From Cupriavidus sp. MP-37 (GTDB lineage Bacteria > Pseudomonadota > Gammaproteobacteria > Burkholderiales > Burkholderiaceae), in contig NZ_CP085345.1 of assembly GCF_020618415.1 (NCBI RefSeq), positions 1,178,001-1,242,000 on the forward strand: DNA of 64,000 nucleotides. The letters run 5' to 3'. A program made the translations under genes and the position numbers. The notes under the pieces were generated by a model. The model saw only the letters and a program-made list of their open reading frames with translations, was not told the origin of the DNA and did not search any database. Positions 52,651 to 61,445 of this stretch are shown here, one piece after another. Numbering within the stretch: the stretch's first letter is position 1; every line of letters begins with the position of its first letter.

Positions 52651-53126
52651 TTGCCGGACCATGCACAACGGCGGGGCGGCATGTACTGCGCCAAGCCGTC
52701 GCGCATGCGCTTGCGCGCTGCCAAAGCCGCGCTGCAAGCCAGCTACGACATCCCACACCAGCGCCCCGGGCCATTCCAGCCGCCCGGCTTCGCGCTCAGG
52801 CACAAGTGCTTTGTCAAGCATATTTTTGTGCAGAAAATCCCTTCTGAACACTTCTGGCCTTGCGCTGCCGCGTGACCGTTTTGTCCGGCCAACCTAGTCT
52901 GCAAGCAGACGTTGGATTGGTGGAAGTCCCGTCACAATCGTTGGCTAAGACTGGCACAGTGGTCGCTACATGAACCGGGCCCCCTTGGCATGCCGGCACC
53001 CGGCGCGCCATGGGGAACGTTGCGCGCAGCACCCCCCACGCATGGGCGGCTGGCTTTGGCGCAGGCGCCATGCAAGCCTAGTCAATTCCCCTCCGATTTT
53101 TCATCCGACCTGTTGAAGGACTACCG
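52651..53126. other. Long leader region upstream of cqsA-like gene
   Basis: About 476 bases with no supported gene. A strong imperfect hairpin lies at 52889-52915 (separate entry). A patch around 52810-52860 is AT-richer and may hold a promoter. AAGGA at 53115-53119 is the ribosome site of the next gene. Confidence 0.4.
52889..52915 (+). other. Hairpin upstream of cqsA-like gene
   Basis: CCAAC (52889-52893) pairs with GTTGG (52911-52915) and GTCTGC with GCAGAC (52897-52902 with 52905-52910), with a three-base bulge and a two-base centre. GTCTGCAAGCAGAC could equally be a protein-binding inverted repeat or the terminator of the acyl-CoA dehydrogenase. Confidence 0.45.
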
Positions 53127-54377
53127 ATGTTCTCCGAAGCCGAGCCTGTGCCATCCCGCCACCATGCCTGCCGCAACAAAGCCCCGACCCTGCCGCCCTG
53201 GATCACCACGCGCATGGCACAACATTTCGAAGAGCGCATGGGCAAGCTCTGGGGCGGCGACCACCTGCTGCACGGGCTCACCCCCGGACCGGACGCGCTG
53301 CACCTGAGCAGCAACGACTACCTGTGCCTGCTGGGCGAGGCGTCGCTGGTGCAGGCGCAGATGCGGGCCTTTGTCGATGACGCGCCGGAGCTGCTGATGT
53401 CGTCCGTGTTCATGCACGGCGACACGCCGCAGCGCCGCGTCGAGCGCAAGATCGCCGACCTGATGCAGGCCGAGGACGGGCTGATCGCGCAGTCCGGCTG
53501 GGCCGCCAACGTCGGCCTGGTGCAGTGCATCGCCGGCCCGGGCATTCCGGTCTATATCGACATGAACGGGCATGCCTCGCTGTGGGAAGGCATCATCGCC
53601 GCGGGCGCGCAGGCGGTGCCGGTGCGCCACAACGATTGCGATCACGTGCGCCGCCAGCTCGAGCGCTTCGGCCCGGGCGTGATCATGGTGGATTCGGTCT
53701 ACAGCACCACCGGCAGCGTGGCGCCGCTGGTGGACTATGTCGAACTGGCGGAAGCGTCCGGCTGCGTGCTGGTGGTGGACGAATCGCACTCGCTGGGGAC
53801 GCATGGGCCGCGCGGCGGCGGCCTGGTGCCGGCGCTGGGGCTGTCCGGGCGCGTGCACTTCCGCACCGCGTCGCTGGCCAAGGCCTTTGCCGGGCGCGCC
53901 GGCTATTTGGCCTGCTCCACTGCCTTCAAGGATTTCTTCGCGGTGGAATCGAGGCCGGCCATTTTCAGCTCGGGGCTGCTGCGCCACGAGATCGCGTGGT
54001 TCGACGCGGTGACGGATTTCATTGCCGCGGCGGACGAGCGGCGCGCGCGCCTGCATGCCATCACGCGGGAGACCCGGGCTGCGATTGCCGGATTGGGCTA
54101 CAACATCAGCGAGGGCTCCGAGCAGATCATCGGGCTGGAGGCGGGCAGCGAGCCGCAGGTGAAGGTGCTGCGCGACGCGCTGCAGCGGCGCGGCATCTTC
54201 GGCGCGGTATTCTGTGCGCCGGCGACGCCGAAGAACCGGGCATTGATGCGACTTACGCTGCATGCGAAACTTGGCGCCACCGAAATCGACCGCCTGGTCG
54301 GCGTGCTTGCCAGCATCCGCGACGAAGTCCGGCTGGAAGAGTGGTCCTCGACGCGCCGCGCCCGGCGCAAGTCCTGA
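53127..54377 (+). CDS. cqsA: Alpha-hydroxyketone autoinducer synthase (CqsA/LqsA/JqsA type)
   Basis: 416 residues, a PLP-dependent alpha-oxoamine synthase fold: LSSNDYLCLLG, SSVFMHGDT, VVDESHSLGTHGP (D218, H221) and the PLP lysine K252 in RTASLAKAFAGR. The stretch GWAANVGLVQCIAGPG and the linked kinase distinguish it from biotin or haem synthases. CqsA enzymes join an acyl-CoA with an amino acid-derived carbanion to make an alpha-hydroxyketone or amino-ketone signal. It is followed 51 bases later by its histidine kinase. Confidence 0.87.
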   Translation: MFSEAEPVPSRHHACRNKAPTLPPWITTRMAQHFEERMGKLWGGDHLLHGLTPGPDALHLSSNDYLCLLGEASLVQAQMRAFVDDAPELLMSSVFMHGDTPQRRVERKIADLMQAEDGLIAQSGWAANVGLVQCIAGPGIPVYIDMNGHASLWEGIIAAGAQAVPVRHNDCDHVRRQLERFGPGVIMVDSVYSTTGSVAPLVDYVELAEASGCVLVVDESHSLGTHGPRGGGLVPALGLSGRVHFRTASLAKAFAGRAGYLACSTAFKDFFAVESRPAIFSSGLLRHEIAWFDAVTDFIAAADERRARLHAITRETRAAIAGLGYNISEGSEQIIGLEAGSEPQVKVLRDALQRRGIFGAVFCAPATPKNRALMRLTLHAKLGATEIDRLVGVLASIRDEVRLEEWSSTRRARRKS

Positions 54378-54428
54378 AAATCCCACAAGCGGGCCGATCG
54401 CAGGCATCCGCGAGGAGTAGCCCTGGAG

Positions 54429-55766
54429 ATGGATGCAAAGGTAGCGCAAGCGGACGACGGCCGCACCACCCTGGCGGGGCTGGCCCGCCAGGCATGGCAG
54501 GCCGTGTTCGAGACCGCCGCGCGGGCCACGCTGCTGGACGAGGAGAGCGTCATCCGCCTGCGCCGGATCCAGATGGTGGGCGCACTGGGCGTGGTGGGAC
54601 ACCCGCTGTACTACGTGATCTGGTCCTATGTGTTCCCGCAGCCCTATGAAAACCTGTGGCTGCGGCTGGCCTGCACCGCGCTGTTCGTGCCGCTGCTGTT
54701 CGCCTCGGCGTTCTCGGGGCGGCGCTGGCTGCCGCCCTATGCGCTCTTTGCCATCACGGTAGGCCTGCCGTTCGCCTTTATCTTCTTCTACCTGGAGAAC
54801 GGCGGCTCGATGGTGTGGGCCGAATCGGTCATCATCGCCGTGGTGATCCTGTATCACTTCAATACCGCCTTCGCCACCATCGCCTTGTTCTCCGGCGCGG
54901 CGGCCGCGATTGCGCTGTTCGTGCTGGCCGGCAATTCCATGGGCGGCATCCCGTGGGAACCCGTGCTGCTGCAGTTGCCGGTGATCGGCTTCGTGATCGC
55001 GGTGCTGGTGGTGATCAAGATGGACCGCCAGCTGCTGGCCGAGCAGAAGCGCCGCGGCATGGCCGCCGCGCTGGCGACCGTGGCGCATGAGCTGCGCACG
55101 CCGCTGACCAGCCTGGCCATGACCGCGCGGGGCCTCAAGGCCCGCCTGCCCGCGGCGCTGGACCAGGACACGCCGCAGCGCGACGGCCTGATGCAGGCGG
55201 TGGCCCGGATGGAATCAGACCTGGCCCATATCAGCAACAGCATCGAGCTGCTGGTGGCCAACTCCAAGAACCCGGAAAACGCCACGCAGGCGCTGTTCGA
55301 AGTGGGCGAGGTGATTCGCGACGCGGTCGGCCGCTTTCCGTTCGAGCCCGGCGACCTGGAGCGGGTCACGGTAGACCTGCCCGGCCGCGCCTACGTGATG
55401 GGCAACGCGCAGCTGTTCGGCCTGGTCACGACCAACCTGCTGAAGAACGCGCTGGAAGCGATCCGGCGCGCGGGCAAGGGCACCATCCATATCCGCTGCG
55501 AGGTCGAATCCGACGCGGTCCACGTGGTGTTCCGCGACACCGCCACGGGCGTGCCGCCGCAGGTGCTGGCGCGGATGTTCCAGCCCTTCTTCTCCTACCC
55601 CGCGCACCGCGGCACCGGCATCGGGCTGGCGTTCTGCCAGAAAGTGCTGGACAGCTGGGGCGCGGACATCAGCTGCCGCTCCGAGGAACACGTCTTCACC
55701 GAGTTCGACATGCGTTTCCCGCGCAAGGGCAAATGGCCCGAGCCGCAGCAGCCTGAGGCGTCGTAG
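54429..55766 (+). CDS. Membrane histidine kinase of CqsS/LqsS/JqsK type
   Basis: 445 residues. Six or seven hydrophobic segments at about 46-200 form a membrane sensor without a periplasmic domain; the H-box VAHELRTPLTS has H220; then a HATPase domain with N-box NLLKNALEAI, and G-boxes DTATGVPPQ and GTGIGLAFCQ. No receiver domain follows, unlike Vibrio CqsS, which is closer to the LqsS form. Paired with the autoinducer synthase, it probably senses the alpha-hydroxyketone. No response regulator lies beside it. Confidence 0.88.
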   Translation: MDAKVAQADDGRTTLAGLARQAWQAVFETAARATLLDEESVIRLRRIQMVGALGVVGHPLYYVIWSYVFPQPYENLWLRLACTALFVPLLFASAFSGRRWLPPYALFAITVGLPFAFIFFYLENGGSMVWAESVIIAVVILYHFNTAFATIALFSGAAAAIALFVLAGNSMGGIPWEPVLLQLPVIGFVIAVLVVIKMDRQLLAEQKRRGMAAALATVAHELRTPLTSLAMTARGLKARLPAALDQDTPQRDGLMQAVARMESDLAHISNSIELLVANSKNPENATQALFEVGEVIRDAVGRFPFEPGDLERVTVDLPGRAYVMGNAQLFGLVTTNLLKNALEAIRRAGKGTIHIRCEVESDAVHVVFRDTATGVPPQVLARMFQPFFSYPAHRGTGIGLAFCQKVLDSWGADISCRSEEHVFTEFDMRFPRKGKWPEPQQPEAS

Positions 55767-55770
55767 CCCG

Positions 55771-55803
55771 CGCCGGCCAGCCGCCGGCGCGGCTGGCGCC
55801 GGC
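55771..55803. terminator. Bidirectional hairpin terminator
   Basis: GCCGGC plus CAGCCGC on the left arm pair with GCGGCTG plus GCCGGC on the right arm, with a two-base bulge, between the convergent kinase and CoA-transferase genes. Very GC-rich; no T-run. Confidence 0.6.
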
Positions 55804-55805
55804 CC

Positions 55806-57026
55806 TTACACCACGCCGGCAGCCTTCAGCGCGGCCACCTGCCCGGCATCCATGCCGAGCAGGTCGCCCAGCACGCGCTCGGTATCCTGCGACAGCAGCG
55901 GCGGCGCGGCACGCACCGGCAGGCGCTCGCCGTCGAGCCGGTACGGCGGCGCCAGCACCTCGACCCGGCCGGTTTCCGTTTCCGGATTGGGCAGTTCGGC
56001 CAGCAGCCCGGCTTCGGCCGAGCGCCTGGAGCGCAGGGCCTCGAACAGTCCCAGCACCTCGCCGCACGGAATGCCGGCGGCGCCCAGGCGCGCCAGCAGC
56101 AGCTCGCGCGGGCGGCGCGCCAGCTCGGCGCGCAGTTCCGGCAGCAGCGCCTGGCGGTTGGCCGAGCGGCCGGTGTTGGTGGCGAAGCGCTCGTCGGCGG
56201 CCAGGTCCGGGCGCTCGATCACCTCGGTGCAGAAGCGCTGGAACTGCGCGTTGTTGCCGACCGTGATCACCAGCGGGCCATCGGCCGCGTCGAACACGCC
56301 GTAGGGCACGATCGACGGATGGGCGTTGCCGTACTTGGGCGGGTCTTCGCCCATCAGCAGCGCCTCCAGGCCGTAGTAGGCGGTGACCATCAGGCCGCAG
56401 TCGTACAGCGCCATTTCCACGTGGCGGCCCTGGCCGGTGCGCTGGCGGTCGTACAGCGCGGCCAGCACCGCCTGCGCCGAATACATGCCGGTGAACATGT
56501 CGACCACCGCCGTGCCGAACTTCAGCGGCCCCTGCCCTTCCTCGCCATTCAGCGCCATCAGGCCGGCCTCGCCCTGCACCACCAGGTCGTAGCCGGGGCG
56601 GGTCGCCTCGGGGCCGTTGCTGCGGTAGCCGGTAATGGAGCAATACACCAGCCCCGGGTTGATCGCCTTCAGCGCCTCGTAGCCCAGCCCCATCTTGTCG
56701 ATGCCGCCGAACTTGAAGTTCTGCACCAGCACGTCGCACTTCGCCGCCAGTTCGCGCACGATGCGCTGGCCCTCGGGCTGCTGCAGGTCGATGCCGATGG
56801 ACTGCTTGTTGCGGTTGGCGCTGTTGAAGTAGGCGGTGTTGCGGGTGCCGACGCGCAGGCCCCAGTCGCGCGTATCGTCGCCGCGGCCGGGGTGCTCGAC
56901 CTTGATCACCTCCGCGCCCAGGTCGCCCAGCGCCTGCGTGCACATCGGTCCGGCCAGCACGCGGGACAGGTCCAGAACGCGCACACCCGCCAGCGGCAGG
57001 CGCGGGGAATTGTTGGTATCAGCCAT
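55806..57026 (-). CDS. Family III CoA-transferase (CaiB/BaiF type)
   Basis: 406 residues: LAGVRVLDLSRVLAGPMCTQALGDLGAEVIKVEHPGRGDDTRDWG (in segments), NRNKQSIGIDLQQPEG, VLVQNFKFGGIDKMGLGYE, GYDLVVQGEAGLMA, FGTAVVDMFTGMYSAQAVLAALY. It is a different subtype from the CoA-transferase at 48 kb. GGAGA precedes the start. It is divergent from the formamidase gene over a 402-base region with a strong palindrome; possible substrates are formyl or succinyl donors, not decided. Confidence 0.9.
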   Translation of the reverse strand: MADTNNSPRLPLAGVRVLDLSRVLAGPMCTQALGDLGAEVIKVEHPGRGDDTRDWGLRVGTRNTAYFNSANRNKQSIGIDLQQPEGQRIVRELAAKCDVLVQNFKFGGIDKMGLGYEALKAINPGLVYCSITGYRSNGPEATRPGYDLVVQGEAGLMALNGEEGQGPLKFGTAVVDMFTGMYSAQAVLAALYDRQRTGQGRHVEMALYDCGLMVTAYYGLEALLMGEDPPKYGNAHPSIVPYGVFDAADGPLVITVGNNAQFQRFCTEVIERPDLAADERFATNTGRSANRQALLPELRAELARRPRELLLARLGAAGIPCGEVLGLFEALRSRRSAEAGLLAELPNPETETGRVEVLAPPYRLDGERLPVRAAPPLLSQDTERVLGDLLGMDAGQVAALKAAGVV

Positions 57027-57428
57027 GCGGCGATCTCCTTGTGTATGTCTCTCGGGCAGGCAATGGATCGGCCCGGGCTTCGCCCGGATTTTGCACTGTC
57101 AAGGCCGGGTCGACAATTCCATGGATCGTTGACACGGTGTCAATCAAAAATTAACACTCGACCGCCGTCAGCCAGATGGTGGTCGGCAACAGCGGGTTTA
57201 CCTTAGTGCGCGGCAACACAAGAGATTGGGGGGAATCGCCCTACTGCCCGGACACGCGCCATTCCTAGTATTGACTCACCGCGCGGCGACGGAAACCTCG
57301 CCGGCGGTACAGGCCAGACCCGCCTGCCACGCCAGCATCCCGCACCACCTCGTCGAAGCCAGCCGCTCACCCGCTGAACGGCTGCGGACGCGGCCGTGGA
57401 TACGGCGGAAAAAACCAAGGAGACAACC
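57027..57428. other. Divergent intergenic region with operator
   Basis: About 400 bases without a gene, between the CoA-transferase and formamidase starts. It holds the palindrome at 57129-57143 in an AT-richer patch (57140-57155) and should contain promoters for both sides. AAGGAGAC at 57417-57424 is the formamidase ribosome site. Confidence 0.45.
57129..57143. promoter_or_regulatory. Operator-like palindrome TTGACAC-G-GTGTCAA
   Basis: Perfect 7-base arms around a single G. The left arm contains TTGACA, which could serve as a -35 box toward the formamidase, with TAACAC 17 bases on as a poor -10. The palindrome lies 103 bases upstream of the CoA-transferase start. Confidence 0.6.
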
Positions 57429-58454
57429 ATGCTGCACGACCTGCCCGCCCGCCCCGAAACCATCCACTGGGGCTATTTCGATGCCACCCGGGCACCCGCG
57501 CTGACCGTGAAGAGCGGCGACCTGATCCGCGCCGAAGCGGTGACCCACCATGCCGGCGACGCCCCCGACCTGATGATGGACGACGCCATCCGCGAGATCT
57601 ACCGCAAGGTTCCCCACGACGACCGCCATCCGGGCGTGCACATCATGACCGGGCCGATCTATGTCGAAGACGCCAAGCCGGGCGACGTGCTGGAGGTCCG
57701 CTACCTGCAGATGATTCCGCGCTTCCGTTTCGGCGCCAACGTCGCCGCGAACTGGGGCCAGCTGTATAAGGAGTTCGAAAAGGAACGGGTCACCATCTAC
57801 GAGCTGGACCAGGCCTCCAACACCGCGCATGCGCTCTACGCCTATGACTATCCCGGCAAGCTGACCATCCCCGGCAAGGTGGTCGACGAGCGCGAATGCT
57901 GCCGCCAGCCCGCGCTGGCCGGCGTGCGTGTCCCGGTGCGGCCGCACCTGGGCACCGCCGGCGTCGCGCCCGACGCGCGCGGCCGCGTCACCACCGTCGA
58001 ACCCGGCCTGCACGGCGGCAATATCGACAACTGGCGTATCGGCGCGGGCGCCACCATGTATTACCCGGTGCAGGTCGACGGCGCGCTGTTCTCGATCGGC
58101 GACCCGCATATCTCGCAGGGCGACGGCGAAGTCAGCGGCACCGCGATCGAGGCCTCGCTCAACGTGCTGTTCCAGATCGTGCTGCGCAAGGACTTCCATT
58201 TCCCTTCGCCGCTGCTGGAAACGCCGGACTGCTGGGTGGTGCACGGCTTCCATGAAGACCTCGATGAAGCCGGCAAGAACGCGGCCCGCGACATGATCCA
58301 CCTGCTGACCGAGCAACAGGGGCTGTCGCGCGACGATGCCTACTCGCTGATGAGCGTGTCGGCGGACTTCGGCGTGACCCAGGTGGTCGATGGCACGCAG
58401 GGCATCCACTGCACCATGCCGCGCACCATCTTCCCGCCCAAGGCCAAGGGCTGA
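57429..58454 (+). CDS. Acetamidase/formamidase family protein
   Basis: 341 residues: IHWGYFDATRAPALTVKSGDLI, HHAGDAPDLMMDD, HIMTGPIYVEDAKPGDVLEV, NIDNWRIGAGATMYYPVQVDGALFSIGDPHISQGDGE and GTAIEASLNV, the complete FmdA/AmdA core. The enzymes hydrolyse formamide or short amides to ammonia and acid. It starts after AAGGAG and is followed by two XapX peptides and a regulator fused to a second such enzyme domain. Confidence 0.92.
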   Translation: MLHDLPARPETIHWGYFDATRAPALTVKSGDLIRAEAVTHHAGDAPDLMMDDAIREIYRKVPHDDRHPGVHIMTGPIYVEDAKPGDVLEVRYLQMIPRFRFGANVAANWGQLYKEFEKERVTIYELDQASNTAHALYAYDYPGKLTIPGKVVDERECCRQPALAGVRVPVRPHLGTAGVAPDARGRVTTVEPGLHGGNIDNWRIGAGATMYYPVQVDGALFSIGDPHISQGDGEVSGTAIEASLNVLFQIVLRKDFHFPSPLLETPDCWVVHGFHEDLDEAGKNAARDMIHLLTEQQGLSRDDAYSLMSVSADFGVTQVVDGTQGIHCTMPRTIFPPKAKG

Positions 58455-58480
58455 GCCGGCGGCTGCCACGGAGAACGCGC

Positions 58481-58690
58481 ATGCAATACGTCTACATTGG
58501 CCGCAACGAACTGGTGGCGCTGGTGGTCGGGCTGGTCACCGGCACCCTGTATTCCTGGCTCAACCTGCCGATTCCCGCGCCGAATGTCACCGGCGGGATC
58601 TGCGCGATCCTGTTCACCTACATCGGCTACCTGATCGTGCACGCGTGGCGCCGGAACATCGCCTTCGGGCGGCCGCCGGCCAGCCACTGA
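58481..58690 (+). CDS. XapX-domain small membrane protein (first)
   Basis: 69 residues with two membrane segments and the XapX (DUF1427) hallmark NLPIPAPNVTGGICAILFTYIGY. It lies 26 bases after the formamidase gene with a GGAG site. XapX peptides accompany amide and hydantoin hydrolases; their role is not established, perhaps solute passage. Confidence 0.88.
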   Translation: MQYVYIGRNELVALVVGLVTGTLYSWLNLPIPAPNVTGGICAILFTYIGYLIVHAWRRNIAFGRPPASH

Positions 58691-58721
58691 ATCATCGCAA
58701 CTCATGCGTTGGGGGAATGAC

Positions 58722-58913
58722 ATGGTGGAAATCGCATTGGGCAGTACCGAACTGCAGGCCGCGGCCGTTGGCCTGGTGACGGGTCTTCTTTACACTGCGG
58801 TACGGGCGCCGATACCGGCCCCGAACGTGCTGGGCGGCATCTTCGCCATCTTCGGCACCTTCGCCGGCTTTGTCCTGGTGGCCGCGATGCGGGGGCAGCT
58901 GCTGATCGGCTGA
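58722..58913 (+). CDS. XapX-domain small membrane protein (second)
   Basis: 63 residues starting MVEIALGSTELQ; two membrane segments with the same core RAPIPAPNVLGGIFAIFGTFAGF. ATG 58722 is preferred over ATG 58704 because GGGGGA lies 6 bases before it. It is a diverged sister of the peptide 31 bases upstream, so the two may form a hetero-oligomer. Confidence 0.86.
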   Translation: MVEIALGSTELQAAAVGLVTGLLYTAVRAPIPAPNVLGGIFAIFGTFAGFVLVAAMRGQLLIG

Positions 58914-59011
58914 GGCATCGCCGGGCCTTCGCCAGCAACGTTGCGCAGGCGCGGCGGAGCACCATGTCCGCCGCGCCTGCGCTGTGGCACTCAGACGCCA
59001 GGGAGGCTTAA

Positions 59012-61375
59012 TTGCAGCTGCAGCGTTTTTCCACCGAAGCCTATCCGCGCAACCGGCGCGGCGCCGCATGGCGTGACGAACTGCGGGCCGCGCGCCTGCA
59101 TTGCGAGAGCCTGTGCGCCGACCACACCCTGCACGGCACCATCCAGTCGCGCACCACGCCGGCCGGCATCGAGCTGACCTGCATCGCGTCGGTGCCGCAG
59201 ACGCTGGCGATCACCGCCGGCGACGGCCGCGGCCTGATGCTGCTGCTGCTGACCGAAGGCGAAGCGCACCTCGCCACCCCGGACCTGCGCGAGCCGTTGC
59301 GCCCCGGCCAGGTGGTGTGCGTGCCGGAGCATGCGGCCCGCAAGCTGGCGCTGGTCACCGGTTTCCGCCTGCTGATCGTGCATATCGGCCAGGCCTTGCT
59401 GAACGCGCGCATCACCGAGCCGTTGCCGCGCTCCGCGCTGGTGCTGGGCGGCGATGCGGCGGAACTGTTCGCGCGTTTGCTGCAGTCCATGGCGGACAGC
59501 ATCGACACGCTCGTTTGCGCCGACGCCCGCGCGATCCAGCCCTTCGACAGCACCATCGTCGCGTGCCTGGGCGCGGCCCTGGCTGAGAACCAGCCCAGCG
59601 CGCCGGCGGACATGACGCCGTCGCGCGCGGCGGTCTTTGCACGGGTCTGCAGCCGCATCGACGCGCGGCTGGCCGAGCCCGAACTGAGCCTCGCCGCCAT
59701 CGCCGCCGACGAACACATGTCGGCGCGCTACCTGCAGAAGCTGTTCGAGAAATCCGGCAGCAGCTTTTCCGCCTACCTGCGCACCAGCCGGCTGGAGCGG
59801 TGCCGCGCCGATCTGGCCAATGCGCAGTACGACAAGCTCTCGGTCTCTGACATTTGCTATCGCTGGGGCTTCAACGATCCTTCGCACTTCAGCCACGCGT
59901 TTCGCGAGCAGTTCGGGATGTCGCCGCGCGCGTACCGTGAGCAGGCCGCGGGGACGCCCGCGCAGCGGCCGTCGCTGAACGTGTCGCGCGGGCTGCCGGC
60001 CGATGCCAGACGTGGTCCCGCGCAACAGCGCGCTTCGGCCCACGACGGCGTGCGCGCACGCGTGCAGCCCGGTCCGTCCGTGGTGCCCATCACCCAGGCC
60101 CGCTCGCACGCGGCGCGTCCGGAAGGCCGGCACCACTGGCTGCAGGCCACCGACAAGACCGTGCACTGGGGCTACCTGAGCCACGAACTGCCGCCCGTGC
60201 TGGAAGTCATGTCCGGCGACACCGTCACCATCGAAACGCTGACCCAGCACGCCTCCGACGACCGCGAGCGCATGATCGACGGCGACCCCGGCGCCGAAAG
60301 CGTGTTCCACTGGACCGCCGAGCAGAAGAACGTCGACCGCCGCGGCGCCGGTCCCATCGACGCCTCGGTCTACGGGCGCGGTGCCGGCGAGGGTTTCGGC
60401 GTGCATATCTGCACCGGACCGGTCGCGGTGCGCGGCGCCATGCCCGGCGACGTGCTGGAGGTGCGCATCCTCGACGTGCGCCCGCGCCCGTGCGCCAACC
60501 CGCGCTTTGCCGGCCGCGCCTTCGGCAGCAACGCCGCGACCTGGTGGGGCTTCCACTACCGCGACATGCTGACCGAGCCGCGCGAGCGCGAAGTGGTGAC
60601 GGTGTTCGAGATCGACTGCGAACGCGCCGACGGCCGCGCCCGCGCCGTCTACAGCTTCCGCTGGACACCGCAGCGCGATCCGTTCGGCGTGCTGCATCCC
60701 ACCATCGACTATCCCGGCGTCCCGGTCGACCACGACACCATCGTCAAGAACCACGACGTGCTGCGCGATATCGAGATCCCGATCCGCCCGCACTTCGGCG
60801 TGATCGCCGTGGCGCCGGCGCAGGACGGCCTGATCGACTCGATTCCGCCATCCAGCTTTGCCGGCAACCTCGACAACTGGCGCGTCACGCGCGGTGCCAG
60901 CGTCTACCTGAAGGTGGCGGTGCCGGGCGCGCTGCTGTCGATCGGCGACCCGCACGCATCGCAGGGCGATTCCGAGCTGTGCGGCACCGCCATCGAATGC
61001 TCGCTGACTGGTGACTTCCAGCTGATCCTGCACAAGAGCACCATGATCGAACGCGGCGCCCCGTTCGCCGACCTGAGCTACCCGCTGGTGGAAACCGCCG
61101 ACGAATGGATCCTGCATGGCTTCAGTTCGCCCAACCACCTGACCGAGCTGGGCCAGATGGCGCAAAGCCATATCTATTTGAAGTCCACGCTGGACGACGC
61201 GATGCGCGATGCCTTCCGCAAGACGCGCCGCTTCCTGATGACCGTCAAGGGGCTGAGCGAGGACGAGGCGGTGACGCTGATCTCGGTGGCGGTGGACTTC
61301 GGCATCACGCAGGTCGTCAACGGCAACTGGGGCGTCCACGCCATCATCAGGAAGGCGTTGTTTACGCGGTCGTGA
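59012..61375 (+). CDS. Fusion of AraC-family regulator and acetamidase/formamidase
   Basis: 787 residues from TTG 59012, which has GGGAGG 5 bases upstream. Residues 1-200 form an AraC-type sensor domain; 211-310 carry the two helix-turn-helices (LAAIAADEHMSARYLQKLFEKSGSSF, VSDICYRWGFNDPSHFSHAFREQFGMSPRAYRE); a Pro/Ala/Arg-rich linker spans 311-370; 371-787 is an apparently complete formamidase (VHWGYLSHELPPVLEVMSGDTV, NLDNWRVTRGASVYLKVAVPGALLSIGDPHASQGDSE, GTAIECSL). No stop or frameshift separates them. It may sense the amide or its product and control the upstream genes. Confidence 0.88.
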   Translation: MQLQRFSTEAYPRNRRGAAWRDELRAARLHCESLCADHTLHGTIQSRTTPAGIELTCIASVPQTLAITAGDGRGLMLLLLTEGEAHLATPDLREPLRPGQVVCVPEHAARKLALVTGFRLLIVHIGQALLNARITEPLPRSALVLGGDAAELFARLLQSMADSIDTLVCADARAIQPFDSTIVACLGAALAENQPSAPADMTPSRAAVFARVCSRIDARLAEPELSLAAIAADEHMSARYLQKLFEKSGSSFSAYLRTSRLERCRADLANAQYDKLSVSDICYRWGFNDPSHFSHAFREQFGMSPRAYREQAAGTPAQRPSLNVSRGLPADARRGPAQQRASAHDGVRARVQPGPSVVPITQARSHAARPEGRHHWLQATDKTVHWGYLSHELPPVLEVMSGDTVTIETLTQHASDDRERMIDGDPGAESVFHWTAEQKNVDRRGAGPIDASVYGRGAGEGFGVHICTGPVAVRGAMPGDVLEVRILDVRPRPCANPRFAGRAFGSNAATWWGFHYRDMLTEPREREVVTVFEIDCERADGRARAVYSFRWTPQRDPFGVLHPTIDYPGVPVDHDTIVKNHDVLRDIEIPIRPHFGVIAVAPAQDGLIDSIPPSSFAGNLDNWRVTRGASVYLKVAVPGALLSIGDPHASQGDSELCGTAIECSLTGDFQLILHKSTMIERGAPFADLSYPLVETADEWILHGFSSPNHLTELGQMAQSHIYLKSTLDDAMRDAFRKTRRFLMTVKGLSEDEAVTLISVAVDFGITQVVNGNWGVHAIIRKALFTRS

Positions 61376-61445
61376 GGGCATCCCGGGGCCTGCGGCCGGG
61401 CCCTATAGTATCCTCGCGGGTTCCCCGACCCGTACCACGAGATTG

